A DNA stretch of 22,004 nt, from NCBI GenBank assembly GCA_045591645.1, contig JAZNTG010000065.1:1-22004 (forward strand), written 5' to 3'. Of the stretch, positions 14,081 through 21,103 are shown one piece after another. The stretch's first letter is position 1; each line of letters begins with the position of its first letter. A program made the translations under genes and the position numbers. Below the pieces are notes generated by a model. It did not search any database. It saw only the letters and a program-made list of their open reading frames with translations, and was not told the origin of the DNA. The DNA comes from SFWF01 sp045591645 (GTDB taxonomy: Bacteria; Bacillota; Clostridia; Oscillospirales; Acutalibacteraceae).

Positions 14081-14784
14081 TAACCAAAATAACCGAACTG
14101 CCTAGTCTAGAGGTCAAGACAATGTCATTAGCAAGGATATATGCGCAGGATAACGCTTTTTCGGGCTCGGTTTTGGAAAACGATTTCTGGATACAGAAAG
14201 AGGACGAAAAAATAACCGCCGTTATCTCTTCGGACGGCGGCAGTATGAATGTATGGTGCGACGGCGCGAACTTCGGTGAGCTTGGCGAATTTATATCGGC
14301 GCTTGGTCCGTCGGTAATATTCACCGAATATGAAAATGCAGAGCCGCTCAGTATAAAGCCTGATAGAGTCAGAAATATGCTGACAAAAAAGGTTTCGTTT
14401 TCTCCATTTGAGGTCGAAGAGTTTTCTCTGCGTGAGCTTTATGACGGTCTGGACCGCGGCAGTGATGTTGATATACATCTGCCCGATTTCGAGGTGTTTG
14501 CACCCGATGTTTCACACCGACTGCGCCACAATGCCGCGCGGGCGGTAGTGAAAGAATACGGAGCCGCTCTCGCGTTTACCTACTTTGGCGGTGCGGTAAT
14601 GTCGGGAATAGCGTTGTCCCCCGAATGCCGCGCCAAAGGACTCGGCAAAGCTTTGCTTTCAGAGCTTCTTTCACGCTGTGACGGCGACTTTTTCGTCGCG
14701 GCAAATGACCAAAACACAAAATTTTATCTTCGGAACGGTTTTGAGCTTAGCGATAAGATCTGTTTCGGAAAACAGGAGATCTAA
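14077..14784 (+). CDS. GNAT family N-acetyltransferase
   Basis: This 235-residue cytoplasmic protein has the acetyl-CoA binding core in its last third. Motif A reads MSGIALSPECRAKGLGKALLSELL, with the pyrophosphate-binding RAKGLG at about 185-190, followed by the motif B-like AANDQNTKFYLRNGFELSDKI. The first 110 residues look like a second, degenerate GNAT-like half without a CoA motif, as in several two-domain GNAT proteins of Firmicutes. The substrate is unknown. It overlaps the upstream gene by 4 nt (ATGA) and its stop directly abuts the next ATG, so it is part of the same operon. It may acetylate an amino group of a peptide or metabolite made by its neighbours, but this is only suggested by context. 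Confidence 0.85.
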   Translation: MITKITELPSLEVKTMSLARIYAQDNAFSGSVLENDFWIQKEDEKITAVISSDGGSMNVWCDGANFGELGEFISALGPSVIFTEYENAEPLSIKPDRVRNMLTKKVSFSPFEVEEFSLRELYDGLDRGSDVDIHLPDFEVFAPDVSHRLRHNAARAVVKEYGAALAFTYFGGAVMSGIALSPECRAKGLGKALLSELLSRCDGDFFVAANDQNTKFYLRNGFELSDKICFGKQEI

Positions 14785-16074
14785 ATGAAGGAATTTTTTA
14801 ACATTGACCAGCGTCTTCTGGCTCTGGACCAAAAGGCTAGGGAGAAGTGTGCGCCCGTTTTTGCGAAAATTGACGAGATCGCACGATACAATCAGCACAA
14901 AATGCTTGCCGCTTTCATAAACAACGGTGTGAGCGAGACCCATCTTGGCATTTCGACAGGCTACGGCTACGGAGATGCGGGAAGAGATAAGCTCGAGCAG
15001 GTCTTTGCCGAGGCAGTAGGCGCCGAGGATTCTCTTATCCGACACAATTTCGTTTCGGGTACTCATACTCTGACCGTTATGCTTTTCGGTGTGCTTCGCC
15101 CTGGTGACAGTATGCTCTCGCTTACAGGCAGACCCTACGATACCCTTATCGGCGTACTCGGAATAGATGAGCACTGTGACGGTTCTCTCGCCGACTTCGG
15201 TATAAACTACAATCAGGTTGATCTTAACGACAACGGCGAGCCCGATATTGATGCTATAAAATCTGAACTGCAGAAAAAATATTACAAGGTTGCCTACATA
15301 CAGCGCTCGCGCGGCTACAGTCTACGCCCCTCGCTGACTGTGGAAAAAATAGGCGAGCTTTGTAAAGCGGTCAAAGAGGTATCGCCCGACACTCTTATAC
15401 TTGTTGATAACTGCTATGGTGAATTTGTTGAAAAGTGCGAGCCTCTGGCGGTCGGCGCAGACCTTATAGCAGGCTCACTCATCAAAAACCCAGGCGGCGG
15501 TATCGCCCCTACGGGCGGATATATTGCAGGCAGACGCGACCTTGTTGAGCTTTGCGGATACAGACTTACCGCCCCCGGTGTGGGACGCGAGGTTGGTGCC
15601 TCACTCGGACACAACCGCGAGCTTTATATGGGTCTTTTCGCGGCTCCCCATACAGTAGGAGAAGCTCTCAAGTCGGCTGTTTTTGCCGCCGCGCTATTTA
15701 ATCTTCTCGGCTATGAGGCGACCCCCTCTTATGATGCCGAGCGCGCTGATATTATTGAAAGCGTACTGCTAAGAACCCCCGAAGCCCTCATAGCTTTTTG
15801 TCAAGGCATGCAAAAGGGCGCGCCCGTAGACAGCTTTGTCGTGCCCGAGGCTTGGGATATGCCGGGGTATGACGATAAGGTGATCATGGCGGCGGGAGCT
15901 TTTACACTTGGCGCTTCTATTGAGCTGTCTGCCGATGCGCCGCTTCGTGAGCCCTTTGCCGCATGGCTTCAGGGCGGACTGAATTTTCACAGTGCTGAAG
16001 CGGGGATACTTCTCGCAGCTCAAAGTATGCTTGATAAAGGAATATTAAAATTGGAGGACATCTGTAATGGATAA
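14785..16074 (+). CDS. PLP-dependent methionine gamma-lyase family (aluminium resistance-like) protein
   Basis: This 429-residue protein is a fold-type I PLP enzyme of the Met_gamma_lyase family (PF06838), often annotated as an aluminium resistance or cystathionine beta-lyase family protein. Landmarks are YGYGDAGRDKLEQVFAEAVGAE (about 60-81), NFVSGTHTLTVMLFGVLRPGD (about 88-108), the cofactor-binding Asp in LILVDNCYGEF (D208), the Schiff-base Lys in AGSLIKNPGGGIAPTGGYI (K234) and YRLTAPGVGREVG. Length is typical. In Gram-positive bacteria it often lies near glutamine synthetase or hfq genes; here it is within a peptidase operon. The reaction has not been clearly established for the family, so carbon-sulfur lyase activity is a family-level guess. 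It starts right after the GNAT stop codon. Confidence 0.92.
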   Translation: MKEFFNIDQRLLALDQKAREKCAPVFAKIDEIARYNQHKMLAAFINNGVSETHLGISTGYGYGDAGRDKLEQVFAEAVGAEDSLIRHNFVSGTHTLTVMLFGVLRPGDSMLSLTGRPYDTLIGVLGIDEHCDGSLADFGINYNQVDLNDNGEPDIDAIKSELQKKYYKVAYIQRSRGYSLRPSLTVEKIGELCKAVKEVSPDTLILVDNCYGEFVEKCEPLAVGADLIAGSLIKNPGGGIAPTGGYIAGRRDLVELCGYRLTAPGVGREVGASLGHNRELYMGLFAAPHTVGEALKSAVFAAALFNLLGYEATPSYDAERADIIESVLLRTPEALIAFCQGMQKGAPVDSFVVPEAWDMPGYDDKVIMAAGAFTLGASIELSADAPLREPFAAWLQGGLNFHSAEAGILLAAQSMLDKGILKLEDICNG

Positions 16075-16735
16075 AATCTCGCCTCACAAGGCTTTGTCCC
16101 TTCTGGCGCTTCCCGCAGGCTTTGTCTTTGCCTATCCCTTTGAAATTTCTACCGATACTATGAAGGTCGGTTACAAGATGGTCTCCTTTGATACGGGAAA
16201 AATATCCAATGTTACAAGGAGCATCTACACTCTTACAAAATTCGGTTCGGAGCACAAGGCTTTTGACAGCAAAATAAAGAATTTCATCTATTGCCATTCG
16301 GCTCTTCTTGATGACGGCAGAGTGTTCGTGGTAGAAAAAGACGGCAGTGCCATGCTTTTTCACTATGACAGCAAACCGCTTTGGGAAGGTAGACTTACCT
16401 ACGGGGGTATGCCACCGTCCTGTATTGCCGCGGCGGGTGAAACGCTGTGGGCAGCCTACGCTGACAGGAACACACTGGTAAAATATAATATCAATACTAT
16501 GCGCGAAGAGCTTCGTATCGGCGGCAGCTCATCGCCTTTCGGGTCTCCCTGCTCTATCTTCCCTGCAGGCGCAAAGCTTTTTGTCTGCAACTCTGACAGC
16601 CGTGATATCTGGAAAATAGACACAACTAACTACACGACCGAGCTTTACTACCAGTTTGAAGAGCCCGTGTACGATTACAAATTTATTGACAAGTATGAAA
16701 TAGTCTGTCTTGAATCGGGGATATATCTTTTGTAG
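16067..16735 (+). CDS. Beta-propeller-like protein of unknown function
   Basis: I do not recognise a named family for this 222-residue protein. The sequence consists of repeated beta-blade-like segments with glycine and aspartate turns: CHSALLDDGRVFVVEKDGSAMLFHYDSKPLWEG, CIAAAGETLWAAYADRNTLVKYN, CSIFPAGAKLFVCNSDSRDIWKIDT and YKFIDKYEIVCLESGIYLL. This resembles four or five blades of an NHL/YncE or PQQ-like propeller, too few for a closed ring unless it is oligomeric or incomplete. There is no signal peptide, so it is probably cytoplasmic. It overlaps the PLP enzyme gene by 8 nt, with GGAGG 9 nt before its ATG, and ends the murD operon. Confidence 0.6.
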   Translation: MDKISPHKALSLLALPAGFVFAYPFEISTDTMKVGYKMVSFDTGKISNVTRSIYTLTKFGSEHKAFDSKIKNFIYCHSALLDDGRVFVVEKDGSAMLFHYDSKPLWEGRLTYGGMPPSCIAAAGETLWAAYADRNTLVKYNINTMREELRIGGSSSPFGSPCSIFPAGAKLFVCNSDSRDIWKIDTTNYTTELYYQFEEPVYDYKFIDKYEIVCLESGIYLL

Positions 16736-16754
16736 TCAAAAACGACTACTCTAC

Positions 16755-16832
16755 TCAAAGAGGAAAGACTAGTCAAAGAGGAAAGAGAAAGACTAGTCAA
16801 AGAGGAAAGGAAAGACTATCCACAGAGGAAAC
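16755..16832 (+). repeat. Purine-rich imperfect tandem repeat
   Basis: Three units begin TCAAAGAGGAAAG and end AAGACTAG or AAGACTAT, at 16755-16772, 16773-16796 and 16797-16819. A partial fourth (CACAGAGGAAAC) follows to 16832. Unit length varies (18, 24 and 23 bp) by insertions in the GAAAG stretch. It lies 19 bp past the stop of the propeller gene. The remaining 16833-16911 is AT-rich with nothing recognisable. Confidence 0.75.
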
Positions 16833-16911
16833 CCCTACATTATAAAAGAAAATATAAATAAATATATAAATATAATATAAGAGACAATTTTTGAATTTTT
16901 TTACAAAGATG

Positions 16912-16944
16912 AATACCCCGAAGCAAATTTTGCTTCGGGGTATT
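16912..16944. terminator. Bidirectional terminator, murD operon and oligopeptidase
   Basis: A 13-bp stem (16912-16924 with 16932-16944, core ACCCCGAAGC) closes an AAATTTT loop that can partly pair further. On the plus strand TTATTAT follows. It lies 3 bp past the minus-strand stop at 16948, so it serves both converging units. Confidence 0.85.
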
Positions 16945-16947
16945 TTA

Positions 16948-18642
16948 TTATACATTTTTAATTTTTTCGTCTAGCCACTTTTTTATTACCTTTGCAGTGT
17001 CGCGAAGGGCACCCTCCTGATAGGGCGGAGTGAGCCCCGCTGTTTTCACAAGGTCCCGGAAGGTTTTTGTACCCGCGCCGTCTACAAAGGCGAGATATTT
17101 TTCAAATGCGGCTTTCCTGTCGCAAATAGCCTCTGCAAAGAAGCTGAAGGCTACCGTCTGCGCCATACAGTAGTCGATATAATAAAGCGGATAGAGATAG
17201 ATATGAAGCTGACGCTGCCATCCGCCGCCGCGAGAGTAAAACGGTAGGTCGGAAAGATCTAGGTGGGGTCGGTACTTAGCTTCAAGCTCAAGCCACACCT
17301 TATTTCGCTCTTCGGGTGTCAGGTTCTCGTTTTCATACATAATATGCTGAAATTCATCGACCATACATCCGTACGGGATGAAGCAGAGCGCATCTGCCGC
17401 GTGGTAGTATTCATACCTTGGCGTTTCTTCCTCAAAAAAACTTTCATACCAGGGAGAGGTAAGAAATTCCATTGTCATAGAATGTACCTCACAAGCCTCG
17501 ATAGTCGGGGAAATATAGGACGGTAATATCCCCTTTCTTGACGCTCTAAAGTATGCAAAGGCGTGACCTGCCTCATGGGTCAGGACATCGACATCGCCCG
17601 AGGTGCCGTTAAAATTTGAAAAGATAAAGGGCGCTTTATATTTTGCAAACTCGGTACAGTAGCCACCGGGTGCCTTACCCTCCTTAGAGAGAAGGTCCCA
17701 AAGCTCGTTTTCGCTCATAAAGCTTATAAACTCGGCGGTCTCAGGTGACATTTCGCGGTACATTTCTATTCCCGCTTTTAAAATTCCGTCTGCGTCGGGA
17801 TGAGGCTTAACATTTCCCTCCTTGAACATAACATCGTTATCGTAAAGGTGAAGCCTATCTACCCCGATACGCTCTTTTTGCTCAGCCTTGAGACCCGACA
17901 CTATCGGCACGATATGGGTCTTAATTTCGTTTCTGAAAGCGGCGACCTCGCACGGACCGTAGCAGTTCCTGCCCAGCCGGTCATAGCCCATCTGAATAAA
18001 ATTGTCATAACCAAGCATTCTAGCCTGCCGATTTCTGAGTTTAACGAGCTTATCGTAAAGGGTGTCAAATTCCTCACGGTGGGAGTCAAAAAACTCTGCA
18101 TCCTTTAAAAAAGCCCTTTTGCGGACATTTCTGTCGGATGACTGCTTGAATTTTCCGAGCATCGGCAGAGGAATGGTCTCCCCCTCCCACTCTACCGTGG
18201 CAGAGGCAAACAGCTTCTGATATTCCGACTGCAGTTTATTCTCCTCAGCCGAGAGCTCTATGATCTCAGACGAAAAGCAGCGAACCGAAATTTCGGTATT
18301 TATAAAAAGCAGACTACCGAATATTGCTTCAAGCTCTTCTCTGTATTTTGAGTCGAGCATTGAACGGTTTATCTTATTAAAAATATCCGAGATCGAAGGC
18401 CCGTTCTCATCAAAAAAATCGTTTTCAGCCTCGTAAAACTCATCTTTAGTATCTATGGTATGGCGTACGTAGGCAAGCGAGCCCATAGTCGAGTATTCCT
18501 CGCTGAGTGTTTCTGCCGCACGGTAAGCATCCGCCGCCTCCTTAGCAGACGCGGCATTTATAATAGCCTCATTTATTTTTAAAAGCTCCGACTTTAAGAT
18601 ATCTAAATCAGGGCGGTTATAAGGCATATCGCAAAATTTCAT
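16948..18642 (-). CDS. M3 family oligoendopeptidase (PepF-like)
   Basis: This 564-residue cytoplasmic zinc peptidase cuts short peptides internally. The zinc motif HExxH is HEAGH at 356-360 (DVLTHEAGHAFAYF), with the downstream Glu ligand in IEACEVHSMTMEFL (about 382-385) and the substrate-binding FIPYG and YSRGGGWQRQLHIY blocks near the C-terminus. Length and the helical N-terminal half are typical of the M3 oligoendopeptidase F group. AAGGAG lies 6 nt before the ATG. It is a single-gene unit with its own promoter, back to back with rnpB. It is not in the murD/M42 operon but ends facing it, so peptide breakdown enzymes cluster here on both strands. Confidence 0.93.
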   Translation of the reverse strand: MKFCDMPYNRPDLDILKSELLKINEAIINAASAKEAADAYRAAETLSEEYSTMGSLAYVRHTIDTKDEFYEAENDFFDENGPSISDIFNKINRSMLDSKYREELEAIFGSLLFINTEISVRCFSSEIIELSAEENKLQSEYQKLFASATVEWEGETIPLPMLGKFKQSSDRNVRKRAFLKDAEFFDSHREEFDTLYDKLVKLRNRQARMLGYDNFIQMGYDRLGRNCYGPCEVAAFRNEIKTHIVPIVSGLKAEQKERIGVDRLHLYDNDVMFKEGNVKPHPDADGILKAGIEMYREMSPETAEFISFMSENELWDLLSKEGKAPGGYCTEFAKYKAPFIFSNFNGTSGDVDVLTHEAGHAFAYFRASRKGILPSYISPTIEACEVHSMTMEFLTSPWYESFFEEETPRYEYYHAADALCFIPYGCMVDEFQHIMYENENLTPEERNKVWLELEAKYRPHLDLSDLPFYSRGGGWQRQLHIYLYPLYYIDYCMAQTVAFSFFAEAICDRKAAFEKYLAFVDGAGTKTFRDLVKTAGLTPPYQEGALRDTAKVIKKWLDEKIKNV

Positions 18643-18671
18643 AAGCTACTCCTTAGTGTGATATTAATATT

Positions 18672-18700
18672 ATATTACCACCGAGGGTTTTTATTTTCAA
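18672..18700 (-). promoter_or_regulatory. Promoter of the M3 oligoendopeptidase gene
   Basis: On the minus strand, TTGAAA (18695-18700), a 17-bp spacer and TAATAT (18672-18677), about 29 bp upstream of the ATG at 18642. Its -35 box is only 3 bp from that of rnpB. Confidence 0.7.
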
Positions 18701-18703
18701 GTT

Positions 18704-18732
18704 TTGACAAATATAAAAATATATGTTAATAT
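18704..18732 (+). promoter_or_regulatory. Promoter of rnpB
   Basis: TTGACA (18704-18709), a 17-bp spacer and TAATAT (18727-18732) place the transcription start at about 18739, right at the 5' end of the RNase P RNA. Confidence 0.8.
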
Positions 18733-18738
18733 AAATAT

Positions 18739-19083
<345 letters not shown>

Positions 19084-19088
19084 GGAAA

Positions 19089-19124
19089 GCCCCGATCTAG
19101 CACTGCTGCTGTATCGGGGCAGTA
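19089..19124 (+). terminator. Hairpin after rnpB
   Basis: GCCCCGAT (19089-19096) pairs perfectly with ATCGGGGC (19113-19120) over a 16-nt loop. The downstream T-run is interrupted (AGTATGTTTT), so termination may be partial and let transcription pass into the FliB-like gene 20 nt later. Confidence 0.6.
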
Positions 19125-19143
19125 TGTTTTAATGAGGGATTTT

Positions 19144-20013
19144 ATGAAGCTTCTTGTTCCCGATTATTATAATGATTTTCACTGCATTGCAGATCAGTGT
19201 AAACACAACTGTTGTATCGGTTGGGAGATTGACATCGACGAGGATACTCTCGAGTTGTACGGCAGTATAGGCGGAAAGTTCGGCAAAAGGCTCCGAGACA
19301 GTATATCCCACGATGACTGTCCGCATTTTACTCTCTCACAGGGTGACAGGTGTCCGTTTTTAGACAGTCAAGGACTTTGTGAGATCATAACCGAGCTTTC
19401 GGACGGTGCACTCTGTGACATCTGCGCCGACCACCCGAGATACCGAAACTATTTTGAAGACCGTATTGAAATGGGGCTTGGACTCTGCTGCGAGGAAGCG
19501 GCAAGGATTATTCTTTCAAAACCCTCTAAAACCTATCTCTCGGATATTGATACGGGCGAAAAGGCAACTATTGATGACGAAAGACAAAAAATTCTCGATA
19601 TTTTGCAAAACCGCGAAAAGCCTTTTGTAGAAAGATTGTCTGCACTTTACAAATTTGAGGATTTGGACTATTCTTTCCTATTTTATTCTCTCGAAAGACT
19701 TGATAATGAATGGGAAAAATATATTGCTCTGCTCTCCCACAACAAAAGTGCCGACCTTTCCCAGTTTGATACCGTATTCGAGCAGTTAGCGGTATATTTT
19801 ATTTTAAGGCACACGGCGGAAGATTTTGAAAATGGGCTTTTGTTCTCTGCTTTTTCGGTTTACATAATACGGAAGCTCTGCGCCGCATTAAAGTGCAGAA
19901 ACGGCGTTCTCACCTTCCCCGAGATTCTTGACATCTGTCGGATGTATTCAAGCGAGATAGAGTATTCGGACCAAAACATTATAAGAATAATTTCAGCAAT
20001 TGCTAAAGACTGA
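19144..20013 (+). CDS. FliB-like Cys-rich protein (lysine N-methylase family)
   Basis: This 289-residue protein carries the cysteine-rich core of the YkgJ/FliB family (CxxxxCxxxCC). Counting from the chosen start, cysteines are C14, C19, C23, C24 (CIADQCKHNCC), C59, C70, C79, C91, C94 and C115/C116 (GLCCEEAARII). FliB methylates lysines of flagellin in Salmonella and is thought to hold a metal cluster. No flagellar gene is in the window, and such proteins are common in non-motile Clostridia, so flagellin need not be the target. The ATG at 19144 is preferred to 19132 because GAGGG lies 5 nt upstream and family members start MKLLVPDYY. No promoter is visible between rnpB and the gene. The next gene follows 11 nt later. 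Confidence 0.82.
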   Translation: MKLLVPDYYNDFHCIADQCKHNCCIGWEIDIDEDTLELYGSIGGKFGKRLRDSISHDDCPHFTLSQGDRCPFLDSQGLCEIITELSDGALCDICADHPRYRNYFEDRIEMGLGLCCEEAARIILSKPSKTYLSDIDTGEKATIDDERQKILDILQNREKPFVERLSALYKFEDLDYSFLFYSLERLDNEWEKYIALLSHNKSADLSQFDTVFEQLAVYFILRHTAEDFENGLLFSAFSVYIIRKLCAALKCRNGVLTFPEILDICRMYSSEIEYSDQNIIRIISAIAKD

Positions 20014-20024
20014 AGGCGGCGCTT

Positions 20025-20831
20025 ATGTTTACTAAACCCCAAATTATAAAACAGCTTGAAAAGCTTGGAGCAAGACAAGACAGCGTTGTGCTTATGCACA
20101 CATCTCTTCGCTCGATCGGCAAGGTCGAGGGGGGAGCCGAAGGACTGCTTGATACCCTTATTGAATATTTTACGGCAAAAGGCGGTCTTTTCTGTGTTCC
20201 GACCCACACCTGGGACAATCTCGATAAAGACGGGGTGTTCACCCTTGATCTGCAAAAAAGCGAAAGCAACCTCGGCGCGTTTACGGTAGTCGCGGCAAGA
20301 GACCCGCGAGGTATACGAAGCGAAAACCCGACCCACTCTATGGTAGTTTTCGGCGACCGCGAAAAAGCAAAGGAGTTTATCCGCAAGGATGAGCTTATCT
20401 CAACTCCAACCGCGCCTGAAAGCTGTTACGGCAGGATTGCTGAAATGGGCGGCTATATTTTGCTTGTTGGGGTAGCGCAGGATAAAAACACCTATCTTCA
20501 CACGGTAGCCGAGATGCTGGAACTCAAAAACAGGATGTCGGATAAGCCGATCAAGGTGACAGTGAGAAGACAAAATGGCGAGGTGATAAACCGCGAGCTT
20601 TGCCTTTTTGACTGCAGCTATACCGATGATATTTCTCTTCTTTTTCCGAAATATGAAACCGCCTTCCGCTATCATAAAGCAATTACCGACGGATTTATCG
20701 GCAACGCTCCCGTTCAGCTTTGCGACGCGGTGAAGCTTAAAGATACGGTTGCCCTCATTTTTGAAAGAAGCGGCGGCATCGACCCTCTTCAGTCACCCGA
20801 GCCGATCCCTCAGGCGTGGTATTGTGAATAA
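20025..20831 (+). CDS. AAC(3) family aminoglycoside N-acetyltransferase-like protein
   Basis: This 268-residue cytoplasmic protein belongs to the Antibiotic_NAT (PF02522) family, which transfers acetyl from acetyl-CoA to the 3-amino group of 2-deoxystreptamine aminoglycosides. Family blocks are VVLMHTSLRSIGKVEGGAEG (about 21-40), PTHTW (59-63), NPTHSMVVFG (101-110) and the catalytic region LLVGVAQDKNTYLHTVAEML (146-165) with H159 and E163. Length is typical. It lies 11 nt after the FliB-like gene with AAGGCGG before its ATG, in a normal chromosomal operon without mobile element signs. It is therefore probably an intrinsic family member such as the YokD-like proteins, and clinical resistance should not be assumed. 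Confidence 0.85.
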   Translation: MFTKPQIIKQLEKLGARQDSVVLMHTSLRSIGKVEGGAEGLLDTLIEYFTAKGGLFCVPTHTWDNLDKDGVFTLDLQKSESNLGAFTVVAARDPRGIRSENPTHSMVVFGDREKAKEFIRKDELISTPTAPESCYGRIAEMGGYILLVGVAQDKNTYLHTVAEMLELKNRMSDKPIKVTVRRQNGEVINRELCLFDCSYTDDISLLFPKYETAFRYHKAITDGFIGNAPVQLCDAVKLKDTVALIFERSGGIDPLQSPEPIPQAWYCE

Positions 20832-20875
20832 AAATAAAAAGCAAGGCCTAGGCGTTGTACTCTTAAGGACAGTAA

Positions 20876-20906
20876 AAAAGCTGTGTGGGAATTCCACACA
20901 GCTTTT
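20876..20906 (+). terminator. Terminator after the AAC(3)-like gene
   Basis: A perfect 13-bp stem (20876-20888 with 20894-20906) and 5-nt loop has A-runs before and TTTTAAATTTG after. It is 44 bp past the stop codon at 20831 and likely ends the rnpB-FliB-AAC(3) transcription unit. Confidence 0.85.
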
Positions 20907-20923
20907 AAATTTGTCTCATACCA

Positions 20924-20964
20924 TAACAAGCAGGGAAAATGTATATCATATTTTCCACTTGTTA
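20924..20964. repeat. Imperfect hairpin between terminator and NERD gene
   Basis: TAACAAG (20924-20930) pairs with CTTGTTA (20958-20964), and an inner GGAAAAT pairs with ATTTTCC, with a few mismatches. There is no T-tract. It could be a boundary remnant of an inserted segment or a second weak terminator. The rest of 20965-21045 shows nothing recognisable. Confidence 0.4.
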
Positions 20965-21045
20965 GGAGAACCTAAAACCCTTTAATTAAAGACTGGATGA
21001 CCGCACAAGCTACTCATAGTGATCTGGTAAGCATTCCATATGCTA

Positions 21046-21074
21046 TTGCGTTTTTTGACGATTTGCGGTATAAT
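21046..21074 (+). promoter_or_regulatory. Promoter of the NERD-domain gene
   Basis: TATAAT (21069-21074) is perfect. TTGCGT (21046-21051) at 17-bp spacing is a modest -35; a TTGACG at 21056 is too close to be used with this -10 box. The start codon is 30 bp downstream. Confidence 0.5.
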
Positions 21075-21103
21075 TAATTAACTAATTCGAAGGAGAATGA
21101 TAA

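Noticed and set aside
14671..15174. 167-codon minus-strand frame across the GNAT and PLP enzyme genes
   Set aside because: It is antisense to two well-supported genes and has no motif.
16755..16832. CRISPR-like repeats
   Set aside because: Units are directly joined without spacers, are too short and vary in length, and no cas gene is present.
19860..20336. 158-codon minus-strand frame over the FliB-like and AAC(3)-like genes
   Set aside because: It is antisense to two recognised genes, with no start signal.
20025..20831. Acquired aminoglycoside resistance gene
   Set aside because: The gene matches its surroundings in composition and operon structure and has no mobile element nearby; only the family is supported.
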